A DNA stretch of 64,000 nucleotides from Xanthomonas sontii (GTDB lineage: Bacteria > Pseudomonadota > Gammaproteobacteria > Xanthomonadales > Xanthomonadaceae), in NCBI RefSeq assembly GCF_040529055.1, contig NZ_CP132342.1, positions 1,424,001 to 1,488,000 of the forward strand. Reading direction: 5' to 3'. Under the pieces are notes generated by a model. The model saw only the letters and a list, made by a program, of their open reading frames with translations, had not been told where the DNA came from and made no database searches. Shown here one piece after another: positions 36,747 through 47,514 of the stretch; the stretch's first letter is position 1; each line of letters opens with the position of its first letter. A program made the translations under genes and the position numbers.

Positions 36747-38357
36747 CTAATCGGCCGACACCACCCGGTTCTTTCCGGCCTTCTTGGCCTCGTACAGCGC
36801 ACGGTCGGCGCGGCGGATCAGCGCGTCCTGCGCTTCGCCGGGTTGGCGCAGGGCGACGCCGGCGCTGAAGCTGACGAACACGCGCTGGTCTTCGTGCACC
36901 ACCGCGCGCTGCGCCAGCGCGCGCTGCACGCGGGTCACCGCCGCACTGGCCTCGAAGATCGTGCAGTCCGGCATCAGCAGCACGAACTCCTCGCCACCGA
37001 AGCGGGCGATGGCATCGCTGGCGCGCAAGGTGGTGCGCGCCACTTCCACCACGTGGCGCAGCGCGCTGTCGCCGCCGGGGTGGCCGTAGGTCTCGTTGAG
37101 CTTGCGGAAATCGTCCAGGTCCAGCATCGCCACGCACAGTGGCTGCGCGCTGCGCTCGGTGCGCACCAGTTCGCGCACGAACAGGTCGTCCAGGCCGCGG
37201 CGATTGAGCGCGCCGGTGAGCTGGTCGACCCGCACCAGACCGCTGACGTCCTGCAGTTCCTGCTCCAGGCGCAGGATGCGCTGCTCCGCCGCCTCCACCT
37301 CCTGGCGAGCGGCGATCAGGTGATCGCGCGCGCGCAGCGCCTGCTCCTGCACGTGGCTGGTGTCCTGCAGCACTTCCTGCAGCAGGCGGTTGAGGTCGGC
37401 GATGCTGCGCGCGTCGCGGATGGTCTGCGAGTAGTCGGCGATGCGGTCGTGGAATTCGCCGGTGCTGGCGGCCATGCCGTCCAGGTCCGCGACGAAGCTC
37501 AGCATCAGCTCCTTCATCGCCTCCTTGGACTCGGCGATGCCCTGCTTCAGCAGGCCCTGCTTGTAGATCACCTCGCGCAGGCTGCCGCGCGCCTCCTCGA
37601 TCGAGTAGCGGTCCAGCGGCCCGGCGATCAGGTCGCGCACCACCGCGATCTGGCCCTGCAGCCAGCTGGTGTCGTCGAGCAGTTCGCCCACGTTCTCCAG
37701 CAGCAGGTCGAACAGGCTCAGCAACAGCGCCTGCTGCTCCTGGCCGTCGTTGGCGCGCAACGCGATCTGGTGGCACAGCTCGCGCACCTGTTGCGCCACC
37801 GGTTCCAGTGGTTGCCCGGGGCGCCACTGGCGCAGCGCCTCGCCGCTGGCCTCGGCCTCGCCGGCGAGCTCGGGCAGGGTGTGCAGCAGCGCCGCCAGCG
37901 CGCCGGCCACGGTCTGCCGCAGCAGGTCGCGCAGGCGCTCGCTGTCGCTGGGCCCGGCCAGCGGATCTTCGACGTCGATGGTGCGGATGTACTTGTCGAT
38001 CAGCTGGCGCAGTGCGCGGCCGTAGCTGGGCCAGTCGCCGCTGCTCGCCGCCGACTGCAGGCGCCGGCCCATGTCGCCCAACTCGCCGTGCAGCGAGGCC
38101 ATGCCGTCAGCGAAGGCGCCGAGCAGGCCTTGCGGCTCGTGCGCCTGCTGGAACAGGCGGATCAGCGCGGCGGTGGCGGCAGCCGGATCGGTCGCCGCCT
38201 CCGCGGGCGGCGCCGCGTGGCCGTGCTTGTGCCCATGGCCGTGGCCCTGCGCGCGCGCCGGCAGCCCCGCGGCCGTCGTCGGCGCGGGATCGCGCCGACG
38301 TGGCGACAGCAGCTTGCGCAGTCCGCTGATCGGCGGCTCGTCGCGTTGATCCGACAT
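36747..38357 (-). CDS. Soluble diguanylate cyclase (GGDEF domain)
   Basis: A 536-residue cytoplasmic protein. The first 60 residues are Pro/Ala-rich with a His/Gly run (GHGHGHKHGH). A helical sensory region without recognised domain spans about 70-330, then a coiled coil (QEVEAAEQRILRLEQELQ) leads into the GGDEF domain. The active site reads GGEEF near residue 455. The inhibitory I-site RASD lies five residues before it, so product inhibition by cyclic di-GMP is expected. No membrane segment is seen. The start is the ATG at 38357. Confidence 0.9.
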   Translation of the reverse strand: MSDQRDEPPISGLRKLLSPRRRDPAPTTAAGLPARAQGHGHGHKHGHAAPPAEAATDPAAATAALIRLFQQAHEPQGLLGAFADGMASLHGELGDMGRRLQSAASSGDWPSYGRALRQLIDKYIRTIDVEDPLAGPSDSERLRDLLRQTVAGALAALLHTLPELAGEAEASGEALRQWRPGQPLEPVAQQVRELCHQIALRANDGQEQQALLLSLFDLLLENVGELLDDTSWLQGQIAVVRDLIAGPLDRYSIEEARGSLREVIYKQGLLKQGIAESKEAMKELMLSFVADLDGMAASTGEFHDRIADYSQTIRDARSIADLNRLLQEVLQDTSHVQEQALRARDHLIAARQEVEAAEQRILRLEQELQDVSGLVRVDQLTGALNRRGLDDLFVRELVRTERSAQPLCVAMLDLDDFRKLNETYGHPGGDSALRHVVEVARTTLRASDAIARFGGEEFVLLMPDCTIFEASAAVTRVQRALAQRAVVHEDQRVFVSFSAGVALRQPGEAQDALIRRADRALYEAKKAGKNRVVSAD

Positions 38358-38496
38358 GCCAGCCGGCTCCTCCCCAGGTCAATGCGCCGCCCATAGTGGC
38401 GCTCAGGATCTGGATATCGGCGCCGGCGGCGCGCGCTTGAGCGGGCGGGCGGTGGGTCTATGAAGAGGATTCCATGGCGGTCGTACCTTCACCCCC

Positions 38497-38642
38497 GGCC
38501 CCTTGCTTCCTTCTCCCACCGGGAGAAGGTGCCCCGAAGGGGCGGATGAGGGTTGGGGCGCTATGGACGTGTCTGGGGGAAGAGGTTCCCTGGCCGTCGC
38601 ACCCTCACCCCCAGCCCCTCTCCCGGAGGGAGAGGGGAGCTT
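38497..38642. repeat. Paired hairpin repeats (GGGAGAAGG and GGGAGAGGGG types)
   Basis: A forward copy of the first type (CCTTCTCCCACCGGGAGAAG, then GGGGCGGATGAGGGTTGGGG) lies at about 38509-38556. A reverse copy of the second type (CACCCTCACCCCCAGCCCCT, then CTCCCGGAGGGAGAGGGG) lies at about 38602-38638. Together with flanking sequence they fill the 374-bp gap before the ParB-like gene; no other feature is visible. Confidence 0.75.
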
Positions 38643-38731
38643 CTGCCAAGGCGCTGTGCAGAACGCGCACGACGCTGGCACTCTGGCGGCCGCGCCTGGT
38701 GCCGGCGCGCACACTTCCACGGAGACTGAGC

Positions 38732-39358
38732 ATGGCCGATCCCCGCGAACCGCTGCTGCATCCCGTTCCGATCCTGTCCCTGCGTCCCACGCAGATGACC
38801 GTGGGCATGCGCGAGGTGAAGGAGAAGCGCAAGCGCTGGCGCGCGCACGCGTCCAAGCACAAGCAGGCCGAACTGCTCGGCACGCACATGATCCCGGTGG
38901 TGCTGGGACCGGACGGCCGCTATTACGTGGTCGATCACCACCACCTGGCGCGGGCGCTGCACGACGAAGGGGTGGAGGACATCCTGGTCACGGTGATCGC
39001 CGACCTCAGCATGGTCGACAAGGCCGCGCTGTGGAGCGTGCTGGATCATCGCCGCTGGGCCTATCCCTACGACGCCAAGGGCGAGCGCCGCCCGTTCAAG
39101 GACATGCCCACGTCGATCGCGGACCTGAAGGACGATCCCTACCGCAGCCTCGCCGGCGAGGTCCGGCGCGCCGGCGGCTACGCCAAGGACACCACGCCGT
39201 TCAGCGAATTCCTGTGGGCCGACCTGTTCCGCCGCCGGCTGCGGCGCCGCGACGTCAAGGAGGATTTCGCCCGTTCCATGGAGACCGCGCTCGCGCTCGC
39301 CAAGAGCAAGGAGGCGAGCTACTTGCCGGGCTGGTGCGGGCCGCTGTCCGACGACTGA
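38732..39358 (+). CDS. ParB-like protein (putative nuclease family)
   Basis: A 208-residue protein of the stand-alone ParB-like family. It has the short motif VVDHHHLARAL near residues 69-79, preceded by GTHMIPVVLGPDGRYY, and a later SEFLWADLFRRRLRRRDVK. There is no helix-turn-helix, so it is not a true chromosome-partition ParB. The start has GGAG nine bases upstream; the frame runs on far upstream but only through repeat sequence. Its end overlaps the end of the convergent mgtC-like gene by 40 bp. Confidence 0.8.
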   Translation: MADPREPLLHPVPILSLRPTQMTVGMREVKEKRKRWRAHASKHKQAELLGTHMIPVVLGPDGRYYVVDHHHLARALHDEGVEDILVTVIADLSMVDKAALWSVLDHRRWAYPYDAKGERRPFKDMPTSIADLKDDPYRSLAGEVRRAGGYAKDTTPFSEFLWADLFRRRLRRRDVKEDFARSMETALALAKSKEASYLPGWCGPLSDD

Positions 39359-39819
39359 TCCGGCGTGGCGTCATGCGCCGGCCTGCCGCCCAGGAGTGCG
39401 TGCAGGGCGCGTTCGACGCGGCCGCCGAACAGCAGGATGACGAAGGCGATGGCCAGCGACACGGCCACGATCTGCCACTGGCCGGCGCCGCACATGATGC
39501 CGACGCAGGCGGTGAGCCAGACGCAGGCGGCGCTGGTCAGGCCGTGGACCCGCACGTGCTTCTCGACGTGGTAGATCACACCGGCACCGAGGAAGCCGAT
39601 GCCGGTCAGGATGCCCTGGATGACGCGGCTGCCGGCATCGGTGAAGCCGCCCTTGCCGAGCGGGTCGGCCAGCAGCACCACCATCGCGGTGGCCAGGCCG
39701 ACCAGGCCCAGCGTGCGGATGCCGATCGGCTTGCCGTGCAGGTCGCGGTTCAACCCGATCGCCGCGCCGGCGAGGGCGGCGATCCCCAGGCGTACGGCGA
39801 TCTCGGACAGGTCGGTCAA
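39319..39819 (-). CDS. MgtC/SapB-family membrane protein
   Basis: A 166-residue inner-membrane protein with four to five hydrophobic segments. The family signature is GLNRDLHGKPIGIRTLGLVG and GIGFLGAGVIYHV. Related proteins affect magnesium homeostasis and membrane potential. No ATG fits: the TTG at 39817-39819 follows GGGAG by seven bases and gives the normal N-terminus. The C-terminal 13 codons overlap the ParB-like gene on the other strand. The long upstream frame is artefactual. Confidence 0.85.
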   Translation of the reverse strand: MTDLSEIAVRLGIAALAGAAIGLNRDLHGKPIGIRTLGLVGLATAMVVLLADPLGKGGFTDAGSRVIQGILTGIGFLGAGVIYHVEKHVRVHGLTSAACVWLTACVGIMCGAGQWQIVAVSLAIAFVILLFGGRVERALHALLGGRPAHDATPDQSSDSGPHQPGK

Positions 39820-39910
39820 GGCAGGTCTCCCGGTGGATGTGTCGCCGCAGGCGGCCGGCCCATCATAGGCAACCCGGCCGCGGGCGCCGCGTGCATGCCG
39901 TCGGCTGGCC

Positions 39911-40837
39911 TCAGAGCGCGGCGCGGACGTCGTCCAGGCTGGGCGGATTGGCGCCGGCGCGGGTGCAGTTGATCGCTGCGGCGGCCACGCAGAACTGCAG
40001 CAGGCGCTCCAGCGCGGCCGGCTCGCTGCCCAGCGCCGCCAACGCGGCCGGATCGGGCAACTGCTGCAGCAGCGCCGCCTGGAAGCTGTCGCCGGCGCCG
40101 ACCGTATCGACCACCTGCACCACGCGGCCGGGCACACGCGCTTCGCTGTCGCCGCGCCAGGCCACCGCGCCGTCGCCGCCGAGGGTCATCACCACCAGCG
40201 ACGGCCCCTGCTGCAGCCAGCTGCGGGCGATGGCGAACGGATCCTGCTGCGGATACAGCAGCTCGATGTCCTCCTGGCTGACCTTGACCACGTGCGCCAG
40301 CGCGATCCAGCGCGCCAGCCGCGCGCGCCACACCGCCATGTCCGGCTCCACCGTCGGCCGCACGTTCGGGTCCAGCGAGATCAGCCGCTGCCCGCGCTCG
40401 CGCTCGGCCAGTGCCTGGAAGGTGCTGGCGGTGGTCTCGGCGACCAGGGTGTAGGAACCGAAATGCAGGCCGCCGACGCGCGCGTCCAGCGCCGGCAGGT
40501 CGGCCTCGGTCAGCGCGCGATCGGCGCAGCCGGTGCCGTAGAAGGCGTAGTTGGGCACGCCGCCGGCGTCGAGCGCGACCATCACCAGGGTGGTGGCCTC
40601 GCGCTTGTCGATGCAGTAGTCCAGGGCCACGCCTTCGCCTTCGAGGGTGGCGCGCAGCTGGCGGCCGAGCGGGTCGGTGGACAGGCCGGTGAACAGCGCC
40701 GACGGCGCGCCCAGACGGGCCAGGCCGATGGCCACGTTGAACGGCGAACCGCCCTGGCGCGCGGTCATCCCGACCGAGGTGCCGGCGTAGCCGTCGATGA
40801 AGATGTCGTACAAGGCCTCTCCGCACACCACGAACAT
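39911..40837 (-). CDS. PfkB-family sugar kinase, probable fructokinase
   Basis: A 308-residue ribokinase-fold kinase. The N-terminal signature GGSPFNVAIGLARLG and the C-terminal active-site motif DTVGAGDSFQAALL with the catalytic Asp are clear. Overall form matches bacterial fructokinases of the PfkB type; the exact sugar cannot be read from sequence. The start MFVVCGEAL is supported by AGGAG seven bases upstream, so the ATG five codons earlier is rejected. It is followed on the same strand by the mgtC-like gene after 91 bp. Confidence 0.87.
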   Translation of the reverse strand: MFVVCGEALYDIFIDGYAGTSVGMTARQGGSPFNVAIGLARLGAPSALFTGLSTDPLGRQLRATLEGEGVALDYCIDKREATTLVMVALDAGGVPNYAFYGTGCADRALTEADLPALDARVGGLHFGSYTLVAETTASTFQALAERERGQRLISLDPNVRPTVEPDMAVWRARLARWIALAHVVKVSQEDIELLYPQQDPFAIARSWLQQGPSLVVMTLGGDGAVAWRGDSEARVPGRVVQVVDTVGAGDSFQAALLQQLPDPAALAALGSEPAALERLLQFCVAAAAINCTRAGANPPSLDDVRAAL

Positions 40838-40964
40838 CGAACCGCTCCTCATAGGTTGCAGCGCGCCGGCCGGCGCGATGGGGCGGCTATTGTGGCGTAC
40901 CTGCTGCGGCGCGGCGACCGTGTGTGGGGGGGGCAGGCGGAGCGATTGCTGCCGTGTCGGGTGG

Positions 40965-41292
40965 ATGCCTGGCTGGGGCCCGTACCCTCATCCGCCCCTG
41001 CGGGGCACCTTCTCCCGGTGGGAGAAGGGAAAAGCCATAGCCCCTCTCCCCCCGGGAGAGGGGTTGGGGTGAGGGTACGAGCGCGCAGCGCCTCATGGAT
41101 CCCGGAGGCGAGCGGCCGGCCCTGTGCTGGCGCTTGGTTGCATGCTGGCGTTTAGGAGCGATACCTGGCTGGCGCCCGAACCCTCATCCGCCCCTGCGGG
41201 GCACCTTCTCCCGGTGGGAGAAGGGAAAAGCCATAGCCCCTCTCCCGTCGGGAGAGGGGTTGGGGTGAGGGTACGGGCGCGCAGCGCCTCAT
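40965..41292 (+). repeat. Direct duplication of a 132-bp double-hairpin repeat
   Basis: Two copies (40965-41096 and 41161-41292) are nearly identical. Each starts with CCTGGCTGG, has a reverse GGGAGAAGG-type hairpin (ACCCTCATCCGCCCCTGCGG onward), a short linker GGAAAAGCCATAGCC, a forward GGGAGAGGGG-type hairpin, and ends GCGCGCAGCGCCTCAT. CGTACCCTCA and TGAGGGTACG form inverted ends around the two hairpins. The 546-bp gap from 40838 to 41383 otherwise shows nothing. Confidence 0.9.
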
Positions 41293-41383
41293 AGCCCACC
41301 GCCCGCCGCAAACATCCCAGACAGCACCTTGCCACCACCCCTGCGATAGTCGCCCCATCCCAGCCAACACCAAGGCCGTTCCC

Positions 41384-42016
41384 ATGAAAATCCTGCTCGC
41401 CGGCGCCTCCGGCCTGGTCGGTGCCCACGTGCTGCGCCAGTTGCTGGCCGCCCCCGCCTGCAGCGCGGTGATCGCGCCGACCCGGCGCGCGCTGGAGCTG
41501 GTCCATCCGAAGCTGCTCAACCCGGTGCTCGACTTCGACGCGCTGCCGGCGCAGGCGCCGTGGTGGCAGGTGCAGGCGGCGATCTGCGCGCTCGGCACCA
41601 CGATGCGCCAGGCCGGCTCGCGCGCGGCATTCCGCCGGGTCGATCACGACTATCCGCTGGCGATCGCGCGCCTGCTGCGCCAGCACGGCACCGAGGCCTT
41701 CGCGCTGAACTCCGCGCTGGGTGCGAATCCGCGGTCATGGGCCTTCTACAACCGGGTCAAGGGCGAGTTGGAACACGACCTGCGCGCGCTCGGCTTTACG
41801 TCGCTGACCCTGGTGCGGCCGGGCCTGATCGGCGGCGAGCGTGCGCAACGCCGCCGCGGCGAGCATGCCGCCAGTGTGGTGTTGCGTGCGCTCGGACCGC
41901 TGCTGCCGCGGCGCTACCGGATCAATCCGGCCGAACGCATCGCCGCGGCGCTGGTCGCGGCAGCGCTGCAGCCGCGACCGGGCGTGCAGGTCGTCGATGC
42001 GGCGCAGTTGGTTTAG
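41384..42016 (+). CDS. NAD(P)-binding oxidoreductase, NmrA/HTATIP2-like
   Basis: A 210-residue Rossmann protein. The N-terminus MKILLAGASGLVGAHVLRQL holds the nucleotide motif GASGLVG. FYNRVKGELE contains a YxxxK-like pair, and LVRPGLIGGE is a family word. It resembles short NAD(P)H-binding epimerase-like proteins of the atypical SDR class with unknown substrate. The gene stands alone between the duplicated repeat and a convergent SDR gene. Confidence 0.82.
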   Translation: MKILLAGASGLVGAHVLRQLLAAPACSAVIAPTRRALELVHPKLLNPVLDFDALPAQAPWWQVQAAICALGTTMRQAGSRAAFRRVDHDYPLAIARLLRQHGTEAFALNSALGANPRSWAFYNRVKGELEHDLRALGFTSLTLVRPGLIGGERAQRRRGEHAASVVLRALGPLLPRRYRINPAERIAAALVAAALQPRPGVQVVDAAQLV

Positions 42017-42019
42017 GGG

Positions 42020-42052
42020 CCGGGATTGGGGAGTGGGGATTCGGGATGGGAG
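42020..42052 (+). repeat. GATTGGGGAGTGGGGATTCGGG repeat
   Basis: A copy of the GGGATTGGGGAGTGGGGATT word found at the ends of several genes in this window (30377, 36641, 45246). It directly follows a stop codon. The rest of the gap to 42223 has no visible feature. Confidence 0.6.
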
Positions 42053-42223
42053 CGTCGTGCGCGAGTCCGCAGCATTGCCCGCCAACGCACGTTTGGGCGA
42101 CTTCTCTGTGGATCGTCCGCGGCGTGACGCCGGCGCCAGGCCACATCACCACGGCATCGCGTGCAGCCCACGCTCGCCGCAGCGCGCTCGCGCGCACTGG
42201 ACGCGGCCGCACACCGAGCCTCC

Positions 42224-42985
42224 TCAGGCGCCCAGCGACTGCCCGCCGTCCACCGCCAGCACCTGGCCGGTGATCCAGCGTGCCTGCGGCGAGGCCAGGA
42301 ACAGTGCCGCGTTGGCGACGTCGTCGATCGCGCCGAAGGCGCCGAACGGAATGCTGGCGCGGATCTGCCGGTACAGCTCGGGCTGCTGCTGGCGACGCTG
42401 CTCCCACAGGCCGCCGGGGAACTCGATGGAACCGGGTGCGATCGCATTGACCCGGATCCGCTCGCGCGCCAGCTGCGTCGCCAGGGTGGTCGTGTAGTAG
42501 TTCAGCGCCGCCTTCGCCGCCGAGTACGCCGGCACCCGCGGCGTCGGCCGCAGGCCGTTGATCGAGCTGATGTTGAGGATGCAGCCGCGACCACTGCCGC
42601 GCAGGTGCGGCAACGCGGCGCGGTTGCAGCGCACCGCGGCCATCAGGTCGATGTCGAAGCCGGCCTGCCAGCTCGCATCGTCGTCGCCATGGCCGTAGCC
42701 GGAGGCGTTGTTGATCATCACGTCGATGCCACCCAGTGCGTCCGCGGCCTGGGCCACCCAGGTCTGGATCTGCGCGGCGTCGGCCAGATCGCAGCTCTGC
42801 GCCGCGATCGGGTGGCCGTGGCGCTGCAGCTGCGCGGCGGCGTCGGCCAGCGGCGCGGGACTGCGCGCGCAGATCGCCACTGCGGCGCCATGGCGGGCGA
42901 AGGCATCGGCGATCGCCAGGCCGATCCCGCGGCTGGCGCCGGCGACGAGCACGCGGTATCCCGCGAAAGCGGACGGATCGGTCAT
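42224..42985 (-). CDS. Short-chain dehydrogenase/reductase
   Basis: A 253-residue classical SDR. VAGASRGIG at residues 14-22 binds the cofactor. NNASGYG, the catalytic Ser in NISSING, and YSAAK follow. The end TGQVLAVDGGQSLGA is typical. It is an SDR with no substrate clue in its neighbours. The start at 42985 has AGGAG seven bases upstream. It is divergent from the DUF6172 gene. Confidence 0.87.
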   Translation of the reverse strand: MTDPSAFAGYRVLVAGASRGIGLAIADAFARHGAAVAICARSPAPLADAAAQLQRHGHPIAAQSCDLADAAQIQTWVAQAADALGGIDVMINNASGYGHGDDDASWQAGFDIDLMAAVRCNRAALPHLRGSGRGCILNISSINGLRPTPRVPAYSAAKAALNYYTTTLATQLARERIRVNAIAPGSIEFPGGLWEQRRQQQPELYRQIRASIPFGAFGAIDDVANAALFLASPQARWITGQVLAVDGGQSLGA

Positions 42986-43150
42986 CGGTGGCTCCTGCGT
43001 GCCGTGGGGCGTGCGCCGATTATCCGCGCAATCCGCAGCGCGTGGCCGCTTCTGGCACCATGGCGGCCGTCGTACGCGCCGTCCGTCGGTGCGCCCGCCG
43101 CGCCGTCGCCCTGCGATGACCGCCGCATTCCCTTTCCAGGATTTCCCGCA

Positions 43151-43480
43151 GTGAAGAAGACCTACCGGCTCCGCATCGAAGGCAAGCATCCCGACCGCCT
43201 GCTCGACGCCGCCAAGCACGACATCCGCAAGTACATCCGCCGCGAGCGCCGCAAGACCTTGCCGGCCGGTGCGGACTACTGGGATTTCGACACCCTGTTC
43301 GGCACCGAGGAAGCCACTGCCGCGGTGCTGCCGCCGGCCGAGCTGCTGCGTGCGGTCGACGCGCTGGTCGCCGCCGGCGGCGAGCAGTTCTACGTGGAAA
43401 TCCGCAGCCGCGCGTGCACGCGGCCGCCGCGGGCCAAGGGCGGCGAGGACGAAAGCGAGCACGATCCCTTCGAGGACTGA
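43151..43480 (+). CDS. DUF6172-family protein
   Basis: A 109-residue soluble, basic protein. The N-terminal block (KTYRLRIEGKHPDRLLDAAK, then IRKYIRRERRK and YWDFDTLFG) matches what I recall of DUF6172, a conserved family of unknown function. The C-terminus is acidic. The start is a GTG at 43151 that gives the family N-terminus directly. Confidence 0.75.
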   Translation: MKKTYRLRIEGKHPDRLLDAAKHDIRKYIRRERRKTLPAGADYWDFDTLFGTEEATAAVLPPAELLRAVDALVAAGGEQFYVEIRSRACTRPPRAKGGEDESEHDPFED

Positions 43481-43803
43481 GCGCGATTCGGCTTGCCTGT
43501 CGCGCCGGGGGCGGCGCCGTGGCATCGACGTGCGACGCCACGCCACTGCCCGCGCCCTTTGGCATCGCCGCAGCGCTTGCCGCGGTGCGGCAGGCCTTCC
43601 AGGCGTTTCTGGCCGGAGGGCCGACTGCGGCACGCGTTGGCGCGGACGCTCCTGGCGTCCTTGGTCGGATCCGTCCGACAAGCCCGCGTAGCATGGCGAC
43701 GCGGTCGTCCTGATGTTCTGGCCGGAAACGTGCCTGATCTCGGCACGCGTCTGTGTGGCGACGGATGCCGCAGCGAAGCGTCGTACAGCCCACGCGGCGG
43801 CGC
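43481..43803. other. Gene-free stretch
   Basis: About 320 bp between convergent genes. I see no convincing gene, repeat or terminator here; the open frames crossing it have the composition of non-coding high-GC frames. Confidence 0.5.
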
Positions 43804-45090
43804 TCAGCCGCTCGCGGGCGGCTCCCCGTCCTGCGCACGCGCCGCGCGCAGCCGGTCCTTCTTGCTCGGTCGCTTGCCCTTGATGCCGCCGGTGGAGGCG
43901 GCCGCCTCCGTGGACGGTGCGGCGGCCGGGGGTGGCGCTTGCTTCGGCTCGAAACCGGGAATGCGTTCGCGCGGCACGCGCACGCCTTGCCGCTTTTCGA
44001 TCAGGCGCAGATGCGCCGCACTGGCCGCGTCGACGAAGCTCAGCGCCTGGCCCTCGGCACCGGCGCGCGCGCTGCGGCCGATGCGATGGGTGTAGTCCGC
44101 GGTGGAACGCGGCAGGTCGTAGTTCACCACCACCGGCAGCGCGGCGATGTCGATGCCGCGCGCGGCCAGGTCGGTGGTCACCAGCACCCGCACCTGCTGC
44201 TGGCGGAACGCCTCCAGGGTGCGCAGGCGCCGCCCTTGTGCGAGGTCGCCGTGCAGTGGCTGTGCGGCGATGCCGGCCTTGGCCAGCGCCGTGGCGACCT
44301 GCTCGGCGCTACGCCGACTGGCGACGAACACCAGTGCGCGCGGCCACGCTTCCTGTTCCAGCAGATGCTGCAGCAAGGCCAGTCGACGCCCGTCGTCGAC
44401 CTCGATCGCGCGCTGGCGCAGCGTCGCCGGAATCGCCGCGGCGTCGGCGGCGTCGCCGATGCGTCGCGGCGCGCGCAGCAGGCGCGTGGCCAGCGCCGCG
44501 ATCGGGGCTGGCAGGGTGGCCGAGAACAACAGGGTCTGCCGCGTCGGCGGCAGCAGTTGCAGTAGCCGCTCCAGTTCGGCGCCGAAGCCCAGGTCGAGCA
44601 GGCGGTCGGCCTCGTCCAGCACCAGGTGCGCCACCGCGTCCAACTGCAGCGCGCGCTGCGCCAGCAGGTCGAGCAGGCGCCCGGGCGTGGCCACCACCAC
44701 GTCGGCACCGCCGCGCAGCGCCAGCATCTGCGGATTGATTGAGACGCCGCCGACCGCCACCACCACCCGCGGCCGCCGCGGCAGTTCCAGGCCCAGCGCG
44801 ACGAAGGTATCGGCGACCTGCACCGCCAGTTCGCGGGTCGGCACCAGCACCAGCACGCGCGTGGAGCGCGCCGGCCTGTCCGCTTGCGCGCAGGCCTGCA
44901 GCAACGGCAACGCGAACGCCGCGGTCTTGCCGGAACCGGTCTGCGCCATGGCCAGCAGATCGTGGCCGGCGACGACGAGCGGTACGGCCTGCTGCTGGAT
45001 CGGCGTGGGTGTCTGCCAGCCGACGCGCGCGAGCGCGGCGGCGAAGGCGGGATACAGCGCGGGCGACAGGCCGAGGGAGGCGAACGGCAT
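43804..45090 (-). CDS. DEAD-box ATP-dependent RNA helicase, RhlE-like
   Basis: A 428-residue helicase. The motifs are in order: Q motif PTPIQQQAVP, motif I AQTGSGKT, Ia PTRELA, II DEAD, III SAT, and IV to VI with TTDLAARGID and HRIGRSARAG. The C-terminal tail is Pro/Ala/Lys-rich (GIKGKRPSKKDRLRAAR), typical of RhlE-like proteins involved in RNA turnover or ribosome assembly. The start MPFASLGLS lacks a strong ribosome site but is the only one that fits. A much longer open frame continues upstream but is not coding. Confidence 0.93.
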   Translation of the reverse strand: MPFASLGLSPALYPAFAAALARVGWQTPTPIQQQAVPLVVAGHDLLAMAQTGSGKTAAFALPLLQACAQADRPARSTRVLVLVPTRELAVQVADTFVALGLELPRRPRVVVAVGGVSINPQMLALRGGADVVVATPGRLLDLLAQRALQLDAVAHLVLDEADRLLDLGFGAELERLLQLLPPTRQTLLFSATLPAPIAALATRLLRAPRRIGDAADAAAIPATLRQRAIEVDDGRRLALLQHLLEQEAWPRALVFVASRRSAEQVATALAKAGIAAQPLHGDLAQGRRLRTLEAFRQQQVRVLVTTDLAARGIDIAALPVVVNYDLPRSTADYTHRIGRSARAGAEGQALSFVDAASAAHLRLIEKRQGVRVPRERIPGFEPKQAPPPAAAPSTEAAASTGGIKGKRPSKKDRLRAARAQDGEPPASG

Positions 45091-45137
45091 CGGAGGCGGG
45101 CAGGGCGCGGGAGAGACCACACAGTATCGCCGACCCG

Positions 45138-45275
45138 GCGCAGGAGCGGCTTCCGTCGTGACGTTTTGGCGATCGCGCGTCGCGGCTGATCCCGAAAAGG
45201 GGACAAGAGCCGCTCCTACGCGACAATCGGCGAGAGCAGCTGTTGCCAATCCCCAATCCCCAATCCCGAACTGCA
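45138..45275. repeat. REP-like doublet and CCCAATCCCCAATCCC repeat
   Basis: A forward REP-like copy (CAGGAGCGGCTTCCGTCGTG, 45140-45159), a reverse copy with an insertion (GTCGCGGCTGATCCCGAAAA, then GCCGCTCCTACG, 45180-45222), and CCAATCCCCAATCCCCAATC at 45247 fill the gap between two same-strand genes, the M4 protease upstream and the helicase downstream. Confidence 0.65.
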
Positions 45276-45320
45276 ACGCACGGCCATCCACGCGGATGGC
45301 CGTGCGCGTCCGTGCAGGCC

Positions 45321-47232
<1,912 letters not shown>

Positions 47233-47417
47233 ACTGTGGGAGGTGCTTAAGCCCCGACGCGCTGTGCAGGAATTGCTCGGGAGAGCATCCCGTAGTGTGT
47301 AGAAGACTGCAGAGACCACGCGCGCCTCTGCATGGCCTCCGAGGCATCCAATGCAGAACGGCCTCAATCGCGGTGCTTTTAGTTCGTCGCGTCGGGACTG
47401 AAGTCCCTCCCACAATG
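47233..47417. repeat. Widely spaced REP-like inverted pair
   Basis: A forward copy (ACTGTGGGAGGTGCTTAAGC, 47233-47252) and a reverse copy (CGTCGGGACTGAAGTCCCTC, about 47391-47410) are separated by about 130 bp with lower GC than the surroundings. No gene is visible between them. Confidence 0.7.
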
Positions 47418-47436
47418 GGGGGCATACCACCATGGC

Positions 47437-47470
47437 GGTGCATCTACTGCGTCAGCGCAGCAGATGCACC
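47437..47470. terminator. Strong hairpin downstream of the 2-oxoacid dehydrogenase operon
   Basis: GGTGCATCTACTGCG and CGCAGCAGATGCACC form a 15-bp stem with one mismatch and a 4-base loop. It lies 45 bases past the stop of the E2 gene. No T-run follows on the minus strand, so termination would be weak or the hairpin protects the 3' end. Confidence 0.5.
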
Positions 47471-47514
47471 GTCTGGCGTCAGGCAGGTCGGCTGATCTGC
47501 AAGACGGCTGGCGC

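Noticed and set aside
38474..38731. N-terminal extension of the ParB-like protein
   Set aside because: The extension consists of translated hairpin repeats, and a good ribosome site precedes the ATG at 38732.
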